A stretch of DNA of 57,355 nucleotides from positions 1 through 57,355 of the forward strand of contig NZ_MUMF01000209.1 in assembly GCF_002155905.1 (NCBI RefSeq), written 5' to 3'. The position numbers were made by a program, and so were the translations under genes. The stretch is from Streptomyces tricolor. GTDB lineage: Bacteria; Actinomycetota; Actinomycetes; Streptomycetales; Streptomycetaceae. The notes under the pieces are model-generated. The model was not told the DNA's origin. It made no database searches and was given only the letters and a program-made list of their open reading frames with translations. Shown here piece after piece: positions 30,555 to 38,770 of the stretch. Each line of letters begins with the position of its first letter. The first letter of the stretch is position 1.

Positions 30555-31268
30555 TCAGGTGGTTGGGTGCGACGCTACCGGGCGGGACACGGCCGTCATG
30601 GAAGGCCAGCGCCGTACGGTGCTGCGCGGGTCGAGTGAGATGCCCCGGCCGCCGAAGAAGGCGCCGAAGCGGTCCAGGGGCATGGCGGGCGCAAGGGCCT
30701 TTGGGGTGTGGCCGCTCGGGTTGCGGAGGACGATCTCCCCGTCTTGGCGGCCGATGGCCAGCACGAGGTGCCCGCCGCGGCGCTCCGGGTCGATGTCCGG
30801 GCGGCGGATTTCCTTGGAGACGGAGACCATCACCATCCGGCTGGCGTCCAGGAGATCTACGAGACCGTCCAGGTCGAGTTCCCTGTGCACTTCGCCCGGG
30901 AGTTGGTGAGTGTCCGCCACGTACTTGACGAAGGGCGCATAGATCAGGCCCTTGATCGTGCTGTCCTGCTGGACGTACGCGCCGTAGCGGACGGCGCCGG
31001 TGAGGAGTTCGAACAGGCTGGGGGCGTGGCCGTCACGGTGCAGGAGCACCATGCGCAGGCAGGCGATGCCGCACATGTGCCGACACCAGCGGGCGTACAT
31101 GGTACGGGTCGGGGCGCCGGTGCGCTCCCAGTTGGGGTCATCGCCGGGGTCGTGTCCGTCGTATGCAATGCGGCCGATCAGGTCGGCGGAGGCGTACTGG
31201 GTGACCGTCCACACGGGATGGTGGACGGCTCCGGGTGTGGACGTGTTAGTGCAGCACGGCGGCGGCAT
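30555..31268 (-). CDS. C39-like cysteine peptidase
   Basis: 237 residues. ATG 31268 has GGAGAG eight bases upstream and overlaps the PLP-enzyme gene by 23 bases; a later GTG lacks a good site. Papain-like C39 features: catalytic Cys66 in RHMCGIACLRMVL, His167 in RRGGHLVLAIG, then RNPSGH with Asn183 as the likely third residue. No signal peptide or transporter domain, so cytosolic. C39 enzymes usually cut peptides after Gly-Gly or act in release of ligated peptides; a role as hydrolase, transpeptidase or cyclase on the cluster's peptide product is inference. Confidence 0.8.
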   Translation of the reverse strand: MPPPCCTNTSTPGAVHHPVWTVTQYASADLIGRIAYDGHDPGDDPNWERTGAPTRTMYARWCRHMCGIACLRMVLLHRDGHAPSLFELLTGAVRYGAYVQQDSTIKGLIYAPFVKYVADTHQLPGEVHRELDLDGLVDLLDASRMVMVSVSKEIRRPDIDPERRGGHLVLAIGRQDGEIVLRNPSGHTPKALAPAMPLDRFGAFFGGRGISLDPRSTVRRWPSMTAVSRPVASHPTT

Positions 31269-32250
31269 GTGGGGGGCTCTCCATTCGGGTGATGGCGATG
31301 TCCAGTTGGGTTCTGTAGGTGTTCCAGTCGACGTTGCCGCCGGAAACGACCACGCCGACCGGGCCGTCCGGGAGACGCTTGAGGGCCTGGAGCAGCCCCG
31401 CGAACGCGACGGCACCGGAGGGCTCGACCACGAGACGGAAGTGGCGGTAGAGGTGCGCCATCGCCTCGGATATCGCCTCCTCGGGCACTGTGACGACGTC
31501 GGCGAGGAGACGTTGGTTGATCTCGAAGGGGATGCGGGCGGGTTCGGAGTGACCGAGCCCGTCAGCGATGGTGGCCGGCGGTGGGATGGAGATGAGCTGA
31601 CCGACTCGCAGGGAACGATGCGTGTCATCGGCGAGGGCCGGCTCGACGCCGAACACCTGGAGGCTCGGGTCGTGCCCGCTCGCCGCTAGCGCGGTGCCGG
31701 CCGCAAGTCCGCCACCACCCACCGGCACGAGTAGTGCGGCCAGATCGGGGGCTTCCTGGAGCATCTCCCAGCCGACGGTGCCAGCCCCGGCGATGACGTT
31801 GGGGTGGTTCGCGGAGGGCACGATCGTCAGACCGTGCCGGTGGGCGATCTGGTGGACCAGGGCGTCACGGCGGCCGGAGAGACGGTCGTAGGTCACGATG
31901 CGTGCGCCGAGGGCCTCGGTCGCCTGCCGTTTGGCTGCGGGGAGATCCTTGGGGACCACCACGATGGCCGGTACACCAAAGTGGCGAGCGGCCAGGGCGA
32001 GGGCAGCGGCGTGGTTGCCGGAGGAGGCGCAGATGACGCCTCGACTGCGGTCCGGGGCGCTCACGAGCGCCAGTGCGTTGTAGGCGCCGCGGAATTTGAA
32101 GCTGCCGGTGCGTTGTTGGTTTTCCGCCTTCAGCCAGACTTGGCGGCCGATCTGCTCGTTGAAGGCCTCCGAGGTGAGCATGGGAGTTCGCACGGCGACA
32201 CCGCGCAGGTTCTCCACGGCCTGGAGGAGCTGGTGGATTGTCACTGTCAC
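31246..32250 (-). CDS. Fold-type II PLP enzyme (threonine dehydratase / serine racemase-like)
   Basis: 334 residues from GTG 32250 with GAGAGG upstream. PLP lysine Lys52 in GSFKFRGAYNAL, substrate loop SSGNHA (76-81), phosphate loop VGGGGLAAG (177-185), and a C-terminal VVVSGGNVDW. There is no ACT regulatory domain, so it is of the catabolic dehydratase / serine-racemase type. Within an operon beside a D-amino-acid ligase, supplying D-Ser, D-Thr or a dehydrated amino acid is an attractive inference. Its 3' end overlaps the peptidase gene; it begins 20 bases after the ATP-grasp gene. Confidence 0.9.
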   Translation of the reverse strand: MTVTIHQLLQAVENLRGVAVRTPMLTSEAFNEQIGRQVWLKAENQQRTGSFKFRGAYNALALVSAPDRSRGVICASSGNHAAALALAARHFGVPAIVVVPKDLPAAKRQATEALGARIVTYDRLSGRRDALVHQIAHRHGLTIVPSANHPNVIAGAGTVGWEMLQEAPDLAALLVPVGGGGLAAGTALAASGHDPSLQVFGVEPALADDTHRSLRVGQLISIPPPATIADGLGHSEPARIPFEINQRLLADVVTVPEEAISEAMAHLYRHFRLVVEPSGAVAFAGLLQALKRLPDGPVGVVVSGGNVDWNTYRTQLDIAITRMESPPHAAAVLH

Positions 32251-32270
32251 GGCGTGGGCCTCTCGGGTCC

Positions 32271-33245
32271 TCACGGGCGCGTACGGCGGTCGATGTCCGC
32301 GCCGCGCAGGATGTGGGTCAACAGCAGCTCGTACGGGATGCCGTCGGCGAGCGCCATGCGGGCCAGGTTTCCGGCCCGCGACAGGCCGGGCAGTGTGTTG
32401 ATCTCCAGCCACCAGGCGCGGCCATCGTCGCCGACGACGAAGTCGTGCCGGGAGTACGAGTGGCAGTACAGGGCGCAGTGCGCAGCCGCCGCCTGGCGCT
32501 GAAGGTCCGCCAGCGTGTCGGGGCTGACCCGGGCTGGACAGTGGTAGTCGCACTCGGCGTCGCCGCGCTTCGCGGCGTAGGAGTAGATGCCGTTCGGCGT
32601 CCGAGCTTCCAGCGCCGGCAGGACGTGCACGACGCCGAGCTGGTCTTCCAGGACGCCGACGCTCACCGCCCGCCCCGGAATGAACGCCTCGGCCATCAGC
32701 TCCCCGTCGGCGACATCGATGAGCGCCTGAGCGAGGCTGTCCACCGTGGGAGCGACCTGGAGCCCGATTGACCCGCCTTCACTGACCGGCTTGACCATCA
32801 CGGGCAGCTCCAGCATGCGGCTGACGCGCAGGCTCTCGTCCTCAGCGGTCGCGGTCGGGTCGATTCGGGTTCCGCGGGGAACTCGTACGCCGGCGGCTGA
32901 CACCACGGTCTTGGCGGTGATCTTGTTCATGCCGATGGCGGAGGCCAGCACGCCCGATCCGGTGTAGGGGATGTCGAGGGTTTCCAGCAGGCCCTGGAGG
33001 CGGCCGTCCTCCGCGCCCCGGCCTGCGATGGCCAGGAAGGCTTTCGAGGCTTCGGCGAGGCCTTCGAGGAGCGTGTCGCGGTTGTCTGCGAGGTCTAAGA
33101 CGAGGGTTTTGACCCCCATCTCGGACAGTGCCTCGGCAACGGTGTTGCCTGACAGCCAGGAGCGATCCTTTTCGCGGGACCATCCGCCGGTGATCACCGC
33201 GATGGGATCTCTGATGTCGGCTGGGTCGAGGGGGGCAATACGCAT
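32271..33245 (-). CDS. D-Ala-D-Ala-ligase-like ATP-grasp enzyme
   Basis: 324 residues from ATG 33245 (GGAGACCTCC region upstream). Ddl landmarks: EDGRLQGLLE (79-88), YTGSGVLASAIGMNK (94-108), KPVSEGGSIG (152-161), RHDF (266-269) and the Mg-binding EINTLPG (281-287). The usual His-Gly before the first motif is Gly-Arg and the DK of MDK is NK, so substrate choice may differ from Ddl. It should join two amino acids with ATP. It is the first gene of the operon leading to the MurF-like gene, with a strong terminator-like hairpin just upstream separating it from the preceding gene. Confidence 0.9.
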   Translation of the reverse strand: MRIAPLDPADIRDPIAVITGGWSREKDRSWLSGNTVAEALSEMGVKTLVLDLADNRDTLLEGLAEASKAFLAIAGRGAEDGRLQGLLETLDIPYTGSGVLASAIGMNKITAKTVVSAAGVRVPRGTRIDPTATAEDESLRVSRMLELPVMVKPVSEGGSIGLQVAPTVDSLAQALIDVADGELMAEAFIPGRAVSVGVLEDQLGVVHVLPALEARTPNGIYSYAAKRGDAECDYHCPARVSPDTLADLQRQAAAAHCALYCHSYSRHDFVVGDDGRAWWLEINTLPGLSRAGNLARMALADGIPYELLLTHILRGADIDRRTRP

Positions 33246-33286
33246 GGAGGTCTCCGTCTGGTCACTGTGGTGCCCTGCGGTCGTGA

Positions 33287-33323
33287 CCCTGCCGCCGAGC
33301 GGGGGAACACCTCGGCGGCAGGG
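33287..33323. terminator. Strong hairpin upstream of the ATP-grasp gene
   Basis: Perfect 13-bp arms CCCTGCCGCCGAG / CTCGGCGGCAGGG with an 11-base loop, in the gap between two minus-strand genes. It could terminate upstream transcription or serve as a leader attenuator or operator for the operon starting at 33245. Confidence 0.55.
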
Positions 33324-33331
33324 AGTGGAAG

Positions 33332-33373
33332 CCCGCGCGCGGCGGCGCGTGACGGTCAGCCGCCGCGCGCGGG
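33332..33373 (-). terminator. Terminator hairpin of the upstream two-gene unit
   Basis: Perfect 15-bp arms (CCCGCGCGCGGCGGC mirrored) with a 12-base loop, beginning two bases after the stop of the gene ending at 33376. Position and strength fit a factor-independent-type terminator lacking a T-tract. Confidence 0.7.
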
Positions 33374-33375
33374 AG

Positions 33376-33975
33376 TCAGAAGGCCGCCCCCAGCACCGCT
33401 ACCTCGGGAAGCGCCTCGTGGGGGATGGGGCCGGGCTGGTGATTGGACAGCAGCTCTCGAAGTGGGATCGGGGGTACGAGCCGGTCGCCGCGGCAGGGCC
33501 GCAGCCAATACGCCCCAGGCGGTTCCGAGTGCTTCATCGCCGGCAGAACGATCTGATGGGGGCGCCCGAGGCACACGCCGAACCGGTGCGGCTCCCACCT
33601 CTGGCTCGTACCGGGAGGTACGAGCCAGATCAGGCAGCCGCGTTCCGGGTCTTCGATGACGGGGCCGCAGGCGTCGACCGGGCCCTCCACGTCGGTGCCG
33701 CGCTGGACCAGGTCCATGCTGCGGACCGCTTCCAGGGCGGCAGGCCCGCTCGCGGTGATCACGACGTCGAACAGGTTGCCCCCCAGGGGGAGCTGGACAA
33801 GTCGCCCTCTCTGGAAGTCCAGAATGTTCCTCACGCGGGTGGCCAAGTCCCCCATGTCCGGGGCAACGTCCTCGGGCGTGAGCGTGACGCCCACGGGGTC
33901 GAACTTGGCAGCCTGCGCCGCCGGGAGTTTTCGGTCCGGGGTGACCGTACGCTGGGCAAGCGGCGACCTGGTCAC
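33376..33975 (-). CDS. Conserved actinobacterial protein of unknown function
   Basis: 199 residues from GTG 33975, overlapping the stop of the ATP-binding protein gene (GTGA). No signal peptide. The C-terminal half (GCLIWLVPPGTSQRWEPHRF, GVCLGRPHQIVLPA, PPGAYWLRPCRG) resembles the uncharacterised proteins, related to N-terminal primase-polymerase-like folds, that pair with HATPase proteins in Streptomyces. I cannot assign an activity. Co-transcribed with the HATPase gene and followed by a strong hairpin, so it is a separate unit from the ligase operon. Confidence 0.6.
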   Translation of the reverse strand: MTRSPLAQRTVTPDRKLPAAQAAKFDPVGVTLTPEDVAPDMGDLATRVRNILDFQRGRLVQLPLGGNLFDVVITASGPAALEAVRSMDLVQRGTDVEGPVDACGPVIEDPERGCLIWLVPPGTSQRWEPHRFGVCLGRPHQIVLPAMKHSEPPGAYWLRPCRGDRLVPPIPLRELLSNHQPGPIPHEALPEVAVLGAAF

Positions 33976-34541
33976 ACGGACTCACCCCACGCCATGGGGA
34001 GAATGACCTGCACGGTTTTGCCCACCACCTGGTCGCTGTCGTCTCTCAAGACGTCCCAGGACAGTCGCGCTCGGTAGTGGCTCACCCACCAAAGGCCGCT
34101 CCCCGTCTTGGCTTCCGCGAGGGCCTTCTCGGCATTGGGGAACTCCGGTGTGCCGTCGTCCACCTCGATGGCGAGTTCACCGGTCGGGAGTTCCACCAGT
34201 CGCAGCGGAACCTTGCCGTCGCTCATGGATTCGGCGTGTGCTGCCGCGTTGCCCACGAGCACGCTCGCCAGGCGCGTCGCGGCGTCGCTGTTCCCGGGCC
34301 AGTTGGCGACGTGAAGGGCAGGACGAACGCGAAGTCGCGCGTTGCGATGCGCGTCCTCGTTCGCCGTCAACGATGTGCTCCAGCTCCACCGGGAGCGTGC
34401 CGGCTCCTTCTCTTCCTCCCGGAGGGGGAGAGCGATCACGGACGCGACGGCCGCAGCACCTTGACCCGCGTCGGCTGGCGCCGTTCCGGATTCGGTCGCT
34501 TGACTGGTGGGGAGTGGGATGCGCTGCGTCGGGGGGTTCAC
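33972..34541 (-). CDS. Anti-sigma-factor-like HATPase protein
   Basis: 189 residues from GTG 34541 with GGGAG upstream. After a low-complexity N-terminus (~70 residues) comes a GHKL ATPase core: WPGNSDAATRLASVLVGNAA (N box region), LAIEVDDGTPEF (G1) and TGSGLWWVSHY (G2), then VQVILP. Such RsbW/SpoIIAB-like ATPases in Streptomyces act as anti-sigma factors or signalling partners of regulators. Divergent from the TPR regulator across a region with an 11-bp inverted repeat. Confidence 0.8.
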   Translation of the reverse strand: MNPPTQRIPLPTSQATESGTAPADAGQGAAAVASVIALPLREEEKEPARSRWSWSTSLTANEDAHRNARLRVRPALHVANWPGNSDAATRLASVLVGNAAAHAESMSDGKVPLRLVELPTGELAIEVDDGTPEFPNAEKALAEAKTGSGLWWVSHYRARLSWDVLRDDSDQVVGKTVQVILPMAWGESV

Positions 34542-34647
34542 GGGGGGCTCCCTGGTTCACGATTGCGCTCGGACGTGCACTGTCAGCGAGGGTGTTGATC
34601 AGCGTCGTCCCGTTCGGGGTGCCACCGCCATGTCAGCGGGGTGCCAT

Positions 34648-34692
34648 TTGAGTGGCCGTCACGCGGCCAACGGTCAGCTGGCGGCCACTCAA
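34648..34692. promoter_or_regulatory. Inverted repeat in the divergent promoter region
   Basis: TTGAGTGGCCG (34648-34658) and CGGCCACTCAA (34682-34692), perfect 11-bp arms 23 bases apart, between the HATPase gene (minus) and the TPR regulator (plus). GGTGCCA also recurs directly upstream. Likely binding site for the TPR regulator. Confidence 0.5.
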
Positions 34693-34808
34693 GTGCCGTC
34701 CTGCACAGATGTGTTGCACTGGAGAAGAACGGCGGTATCCCCTTCGTGCGAAGGGATCGATCCGCAGGCGGACCGCCGACAGGCCTGGCTCGAGGACTGG
34801 GGGACGAC

Positions 34809-36137
34809 GTGAGTGCACCACCCGAGACGCTCCTGAAGCAGCTTTGCGATAAGCGCGGCTTGGGCGTCCCCGAGTTCATCAAGCTGTTCGACCACATAGC
34901 TGACGAGGTCGTGCAGAAGGGCCCCGACAACCCGACGTGCAGTGAAAGAACCGTCCGCCGCTGGAGAGCCGGGGACGTCAATCCCGATTCGCTGTCCCCG
35001 GACACCCGCCGCGTGCTGAAGGCCATGCTCGGCCGGAGCGTCGCAGACCTGTTCGCGCCGCCGCCTCAGCCCGCAGATCCGAAGGCACCCGCGTTCAACC
35101 TGGAGCAAGAAATCAACATGACCGCCCGCGACGCCCAGGACGAAGCCAGCGCAGCAGCCGCGGCATCCGTCTCCGACACCACCCTCGACCAACTCACTGA
35201 CGACGTGATGGAGCTCGCGCGCGACTACGACTCCATCGCACCGTACGAGGCCTTCAGAAGGGGCCAGAAGCTCCGGGGCGAACTCGCGCTCCGACGCGAC
35301 CAGACGGAGGTACCAGTTCAGAAACAGCGGCTGCTGGTACTGAGCGGCCAGACCATGGCCTTGCTCGCCGCTTCCGCCTTCGACCTCGGCGTCTTCCCCG
35401 CTGCTACCCGGCTGGCTCGCGCTGCCGACCTGTACGGAGAAACCGCCCGCTTCGAGCCGTTGCGGGCGTACGCCGATGGCATCCTTGCCTACGTCGCCTA
35501 CTTCACGGGCGAGCCCGGTGAGGCCGTCAGCAAGGCCCGGCGGGCACAGACGTACGGCGGCCTCGGCGACGTCGCTCGCCGACGGCTGCTCGCGATCGAG
35601 GCCCGCGCGCACGGGTACCTCGGCGACTACGAGACCGCCCTCCGCACAGTCCGGTTGTCCGAGGAGATCGAGAGCGGGGCGCGCGACGACCTGCACGACG
35701 GGGTCGGCGGTGAGTTCGGCTTCACACCGGAACGACTGGCCATGTCCAGCAGCTCCACGGCCCTCCTCATCGAGCAGGCAGACCACGCCGAGCAAGCAGC
35801 ACGTCGGGCTCTCCACCTCATCCAGCAGAAGCCGGCGGAAGCCCGATCCGCTCACGTCCTCGGCGGTGCTGCCGCCGACCTGGCCATGGCCCGGCTGCTC
35901 GCCGATGACGTGGAGAGCGCTGCCGAGGCGCTGACCCCGCTGTGGAACATCCCGGCGGACCAGCGCGTAACCGGCGTACTCGTGAGGACTAGGCAGATCC
36001 AGCACTTCCTTGCACGGCCGGCCTTCCGTGCGGCCGTACTGCCGCGCGAACTGCGCGACCGCCTGGAGGACTTCACCAGCGCAGCGAACAGGCGTCAGCT
36101 CGGCGACCGGTCCGTGCTGCTTCAGCTGGAAGCCTGA
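34809..36137 (+). CDS. TPR-containing transcriptional regulator
   Basis: 442 residues from GTG 34809 (GGGGGA upstream; a longer frame exists but lacks a good start). N-terminal DNA-binding part (FDHIADEVVQKG, then CSERTVRRWRAGDVNPDSLSP) followed by many TPR-like helical pairs (SFDLGVFPAATRLARAADLY-like, GEPGEAVSKARRAQ, GYLGDYETALRTV, HAEQAARRALHLI, DDVESAAEALTPL). This is the Streptomyces regulator class often linked to specialised metabolism and signalling clusters. Divergent from the HATPase gene and probably in control of the ligase locus. Confidence 0.82.
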   Translation: MSAPPETLLKQLCDKRGLGVPEFIKLFDHIADEVVQKGPDNPTCSERTVRRWRAGDVNPDSLSPDTRRVLKAMLGRSVADLFAPPPQPADPKAPAFNLEQEINMTARDAQDEASAAAAASVSDTTLDQLTDDVMELARDYDSIAPYEAFRRGQKLRGELALRRDQTEVPVQKQRLLVLSGQTMALLAASAFDLGVFPAATRLARAADLYGETARFEPLRAYADGILAYVAYFTGEPGEAVSKARRAQTYGGLGDVARRRLLAIEARAHGYLGDYETALRTVRLSEEIESGARDDLHDGVGGEFGFTPERLAMSSSSTALLIEQADHAEQAARRALHLIQQKPAEARSAHVLGGAAADLAMARLLADDVESAAEALTPLWNIPADQRVTGVLVRTRQIQHFLARPAFRAAVLPRELRDRLEDFTSAANRRQLGDRSVLLQLEA

Positions 36138-36138
36138 G

Positions 36139-37155
36139 TCAGGCCAGAGAAGCGAGGATCTTCGCTTCCTTCTCCGGGGCGATCCCGTGCTCTGCCCACC
36201 TCGGGTGGTCCACGGGACGCCCATCGGCTGCGAGCCAGGCCCAGGTGTCGCGGACCGTTTCCGCGATCGGCCGGCACCGCAGCCCCGCGGCGACCGCCCG
36301 GCTGGAGTCAACCGCCCAGACACCGGCGTGCGTACGCCACAGCGGCAGCTCGGTCCACTGAGCAATGCCGTGGTCGACCAGGACGTCCGGCGCCACCCAT
36401 ACCGGCTTTCCGGCCCCGCCGGTGACGGAGAGGCATTCGCCGATGAAGCCTTCGAAGGTGATGCCGTCTGGGTGGGTGACGTTGTAGCTGCCGCTCGTGT
36501 CGCTCGCGGCCTGGTCGAGGGCGAACTCCGCGACGTCGCGGACGTCGACCGGCTGAATGCGCTGCCCGCTCGGCGCGGGAGCGAGGATCTTCCCGCCCCG
36601 CTTGGCCCGGGTCAGCCACCACGGGAGTCGGCCGACGTACTCCCCGGGGCCCAGGATGACCCCGGGCCGCAGGAACACTGCGGCGTCGCCGAAGGCCTCG
36701 GACACAGCGCGTTCCCCACCAGCCTTCTGGAATCCGTAGACCGTGGGGCTCCCGTCCTCGCCGGTGTATCCGTACGACTCGTCTGCGTCGGCCGGGCAGT
36801 CCAGGACGGGGGAGGCGTCATTGAGCGGCTGATGTGGCCACCCCTGGTAGACGGACACAGTCGAGATGTGGACCCAGCGGCGAGCCACATCGCGGAGAGT
36901 GGTCGCGGCCAGCAGGACATCCCGGGGCGGGAAGTCGGAACTGGACGTGTCGACTACGGCGTCCCACGGCCCCTGCTGGGCAAGGCGTTGCAGGTCTTCG
37001 CGGACGGTTCGGTCCCCGTGTACTGGCTGTACGCCTTCCACGTCCTGGCCGGAACGCCCGCGATTGAAGGTGGTTACAGACCACCCTCGCGCGAGCGCTC
37101 CCTCCGCAATGAACTTCCCCAGGAACCAGGTTCCACCGATGACCAGAATCCTCAT
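36139..37155 (-). CDS. NAD-dependent epimerase/dehydratase (extended SDR)
   Basis: 338 residues from ATG 37155. Rossmann start MRILVIGGTWFLGKFIAEGA, a nucleotide-discriminating RGRSG, the substrate domain with STVSVYQG and catalytic YGFQKAGGE (YxxxK), then QPVDVRDVAEFAL and SYNVTHPDG. Sugar-nucleotide or reductase role possible; the sequence is of the isoflavone-reductase-like/extended-SDR type common in actinobacteria. It converges with the TPR regulator with almost no gap. Whether it belongs to the ligase locus is unclear. Confidence 0.88.
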   Translation of the reverse strand: MRILVIGGTWFLGKFIAEGALARGWSVTTFNRGRSGQDVEGVQPVHGDRTVREDLQRLAQQGPWDAVVDTSSSDFPPRDVLLAATTLRDVARRWVHISTVSVYQGWPHQPLNDASPVLDCPADADESYGYTGEDGSPTVYGFQKAGGERAVSEAFGDAAVFLRPGVILGPGEYVGRLPWWLTRAKRGGKILAPAPSGQRIQPVDVRDVAEFALDQAASDTSGSYNVTHPDGITFEGFIGECLSVTGGAGKPVWVAPDVLVDHGIAQWTELPLWRTHAGVWAVDSSRAVAAGLRCRPIAETVRDTWAWLAADGRPVDHPRWAEHGIAPEKEAKILASLA

Positions 37156-37217
37156 GGCCGCGATCCTGCCCGAAGGCGAGGACCACAGGCCAGTGCGGGG
37201 CAACTCTCAGCCAGCGG

Positions 37218-37610
37218 TTGGCTGCTTGTGCCCTGCCTGAGTGTGTCGTGCACGGTGACGCCTGGGTCGGCAACGTCGTACGCACGGCAGGTGGGCCGGT
37301 ATTGCTGGACTTCGAGAGGGCCCCCGTCGGTCCGCCGGAATGGGATCTCGTGTCCACCGCCATCGCGATGACCACCACCGGCGCAGTCACTCCTGCCGAG
37401 TACGCCGAGTTCTGTGGGGCCGATGGAACAGACGTCACCGAGTGGGAGGGGTACGAACTCCTCGCCGGGGCTCACGAGTTGCGCATGACGACCTACGCGG
37501 CCCAGCACGCGGCCACGCGCCCCGAGTGGCGGGCAGAGGCCCAGTACCGCGTCGACTGCCTGCGTGGCCGGGCAGAGCCGCGCCCCTGGCACTGGAAAAG
37601 GATCATGTAG
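37218..37610 (+). pseudogene. C-terminal half of an aminoglycoside-phosphotransferase-family gene
   Basis: Encodes the catalytic end of an APH-like kinase: CVVHGDAWVGNVV (HGDxxxxN), VLLDFERAPVGPPEWDLV (DFE), HELRMTTYAAQHAA and a RVDCLRGR end. The N-lobe, roughly 150-190 residues, is missing; homology begins at about 37242 with no ribosome binding site. A deletion joined it to the epimerase promoter region. Confidence 0.8.
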
Positions 37611-37712
37611 TGCCGTGCCGCTTCGTCCGCGCCGCCTGACCCCGCAACGCGGACCCTTCGCCCGGTCCTCCAGGCCGGGCCGCATTGGGCGTCCGATACG
37701 ACGGCCGGGCTA

Positions 37713-38622
37713 GGTTCTGTCTCTTTGGTCATCTGCGGGCCCAGATGAGGATGGCGGCGAGGTGGAGTGCGGCTTGTAGGCGATGGCGAGTTTGTCGGTG
37801 CGCATCGCTATGCCGCGCCACTGTTTCAGGCGGTTGATGCATCGCTCGACGGTGTTTCGCTGCTTGTAGGCATCGGCGTCGAAGCCCGGTGGCCGGCCGC
37901 CACGCGGGCCGCGTCGCAGCCGGTTGCGGGTCTGGTCCAAGGGCTGCGGGATGACCGCCCGGATATGCCGCTCGCGCAGGTGGGAGCGGATCGCGCGGGA
38001 GGAGTAGGCCCGGTCCGCGATCACCACGTCCGGTCTGGTGCGGGGACGCCCACGCCCGCTGCGAGGCACGCGGAGTGCGGCCATCACAGCGGTGAACGCC
38101 GGTGCGTCGCCTGCCTGTCCGGCGGTGACCGTGATGGCCAGGGGCCGGGCGTGGAGGTCGCTGGCCAGGTGGACCTTGGTGCTCAGGCCACCGCGGGAGC
38201 GTCCGAGGGCGTGGTCGGCGGGCTCTGCATGGGCCAGTTCACCCTTTGCGGGCTCCGGCGGCGTGCTGGTGGGCCCGGCAGACGGTGGAATCCACCGAGG
38301 CGGTCCAGCCGATGTCGTCGTCGGCGTCCGCCGCGGCCAGGACAGCGGCGAAGATGTTCTCCCACGTCCCGTCGACCGCCCACCGCAGCAGTCGCTTGTG
38401 CGCGGTCTTGAACGAGCCGAGCTCTGCGGGCAGGTCGCGCCAGGGCGAGCAGGTGCGGTACTTCCACGCGATGGCCTCGATCGTGCGGCGGTGATCCGCC
38501 CACCGTCGCCCACGGACCGGATCGGCCGGCATCAACGGCTCGATCCGGTCCCACATCGCTCACTGATCACCAACCGGACAGACACATCCGATCAACTGCT
38601 CAGCCCATCAAAGAGACACGCC
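37713..38622 (-). mobile_element. IS5-family (IS427-like) insertion sequence
   Basis: About 910 bp. Ends match as inverted repeats around TGTCTCTTTG: left GG-TTC-TGTCTCTTTG from 37713, right GGC-G-TGTCTCTTTG read inward from 38622. TA flanks both ends (cTA left, tTA right), as expected for the 2-3-bp duplication of this group. It carries one transposase gene with frame disruptions. Confidence 0.75.
37729..38556 (-). pseudogene. IS5-family transposase, two frames plus a C-terminal frameshift
   Basis: Frame A (38556-38239) reads MWDRIEPLMPADPVRGRRW, then RDLPAELGSF and SVDSTVCRAHQHAAG (first catalytic Asp). Near CGCAAAGGG (about 38241-38250) homology moves +1 into frame B: GRSRGGLSTKVHLASD, DVVIADRAYSSRAIR (second Asp), RNTVERCINRLKQWRGIA (Glu). 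The first shift may be programmed, as in many IS5 elements. A second shift at about 37770 changes the usual end LHLAAILIWARR to an aberrant tail, so the copy may be inactive. Confidence 0.75.
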
Positions 38623-38770
38623 TTAGGCAGCGCGTGGCCGAAATGCGCCATGAGGAGTATGGGCTTTGTGGTGTATCGGCGACACATGATCTTCGTGGTG
38701 CCCTAGGGTTTGCGCCTGTCCCGGTGCCGTTCTGGTGCCGGGTCTTGTGCTTGCTGGGCGGAGTTGGATC

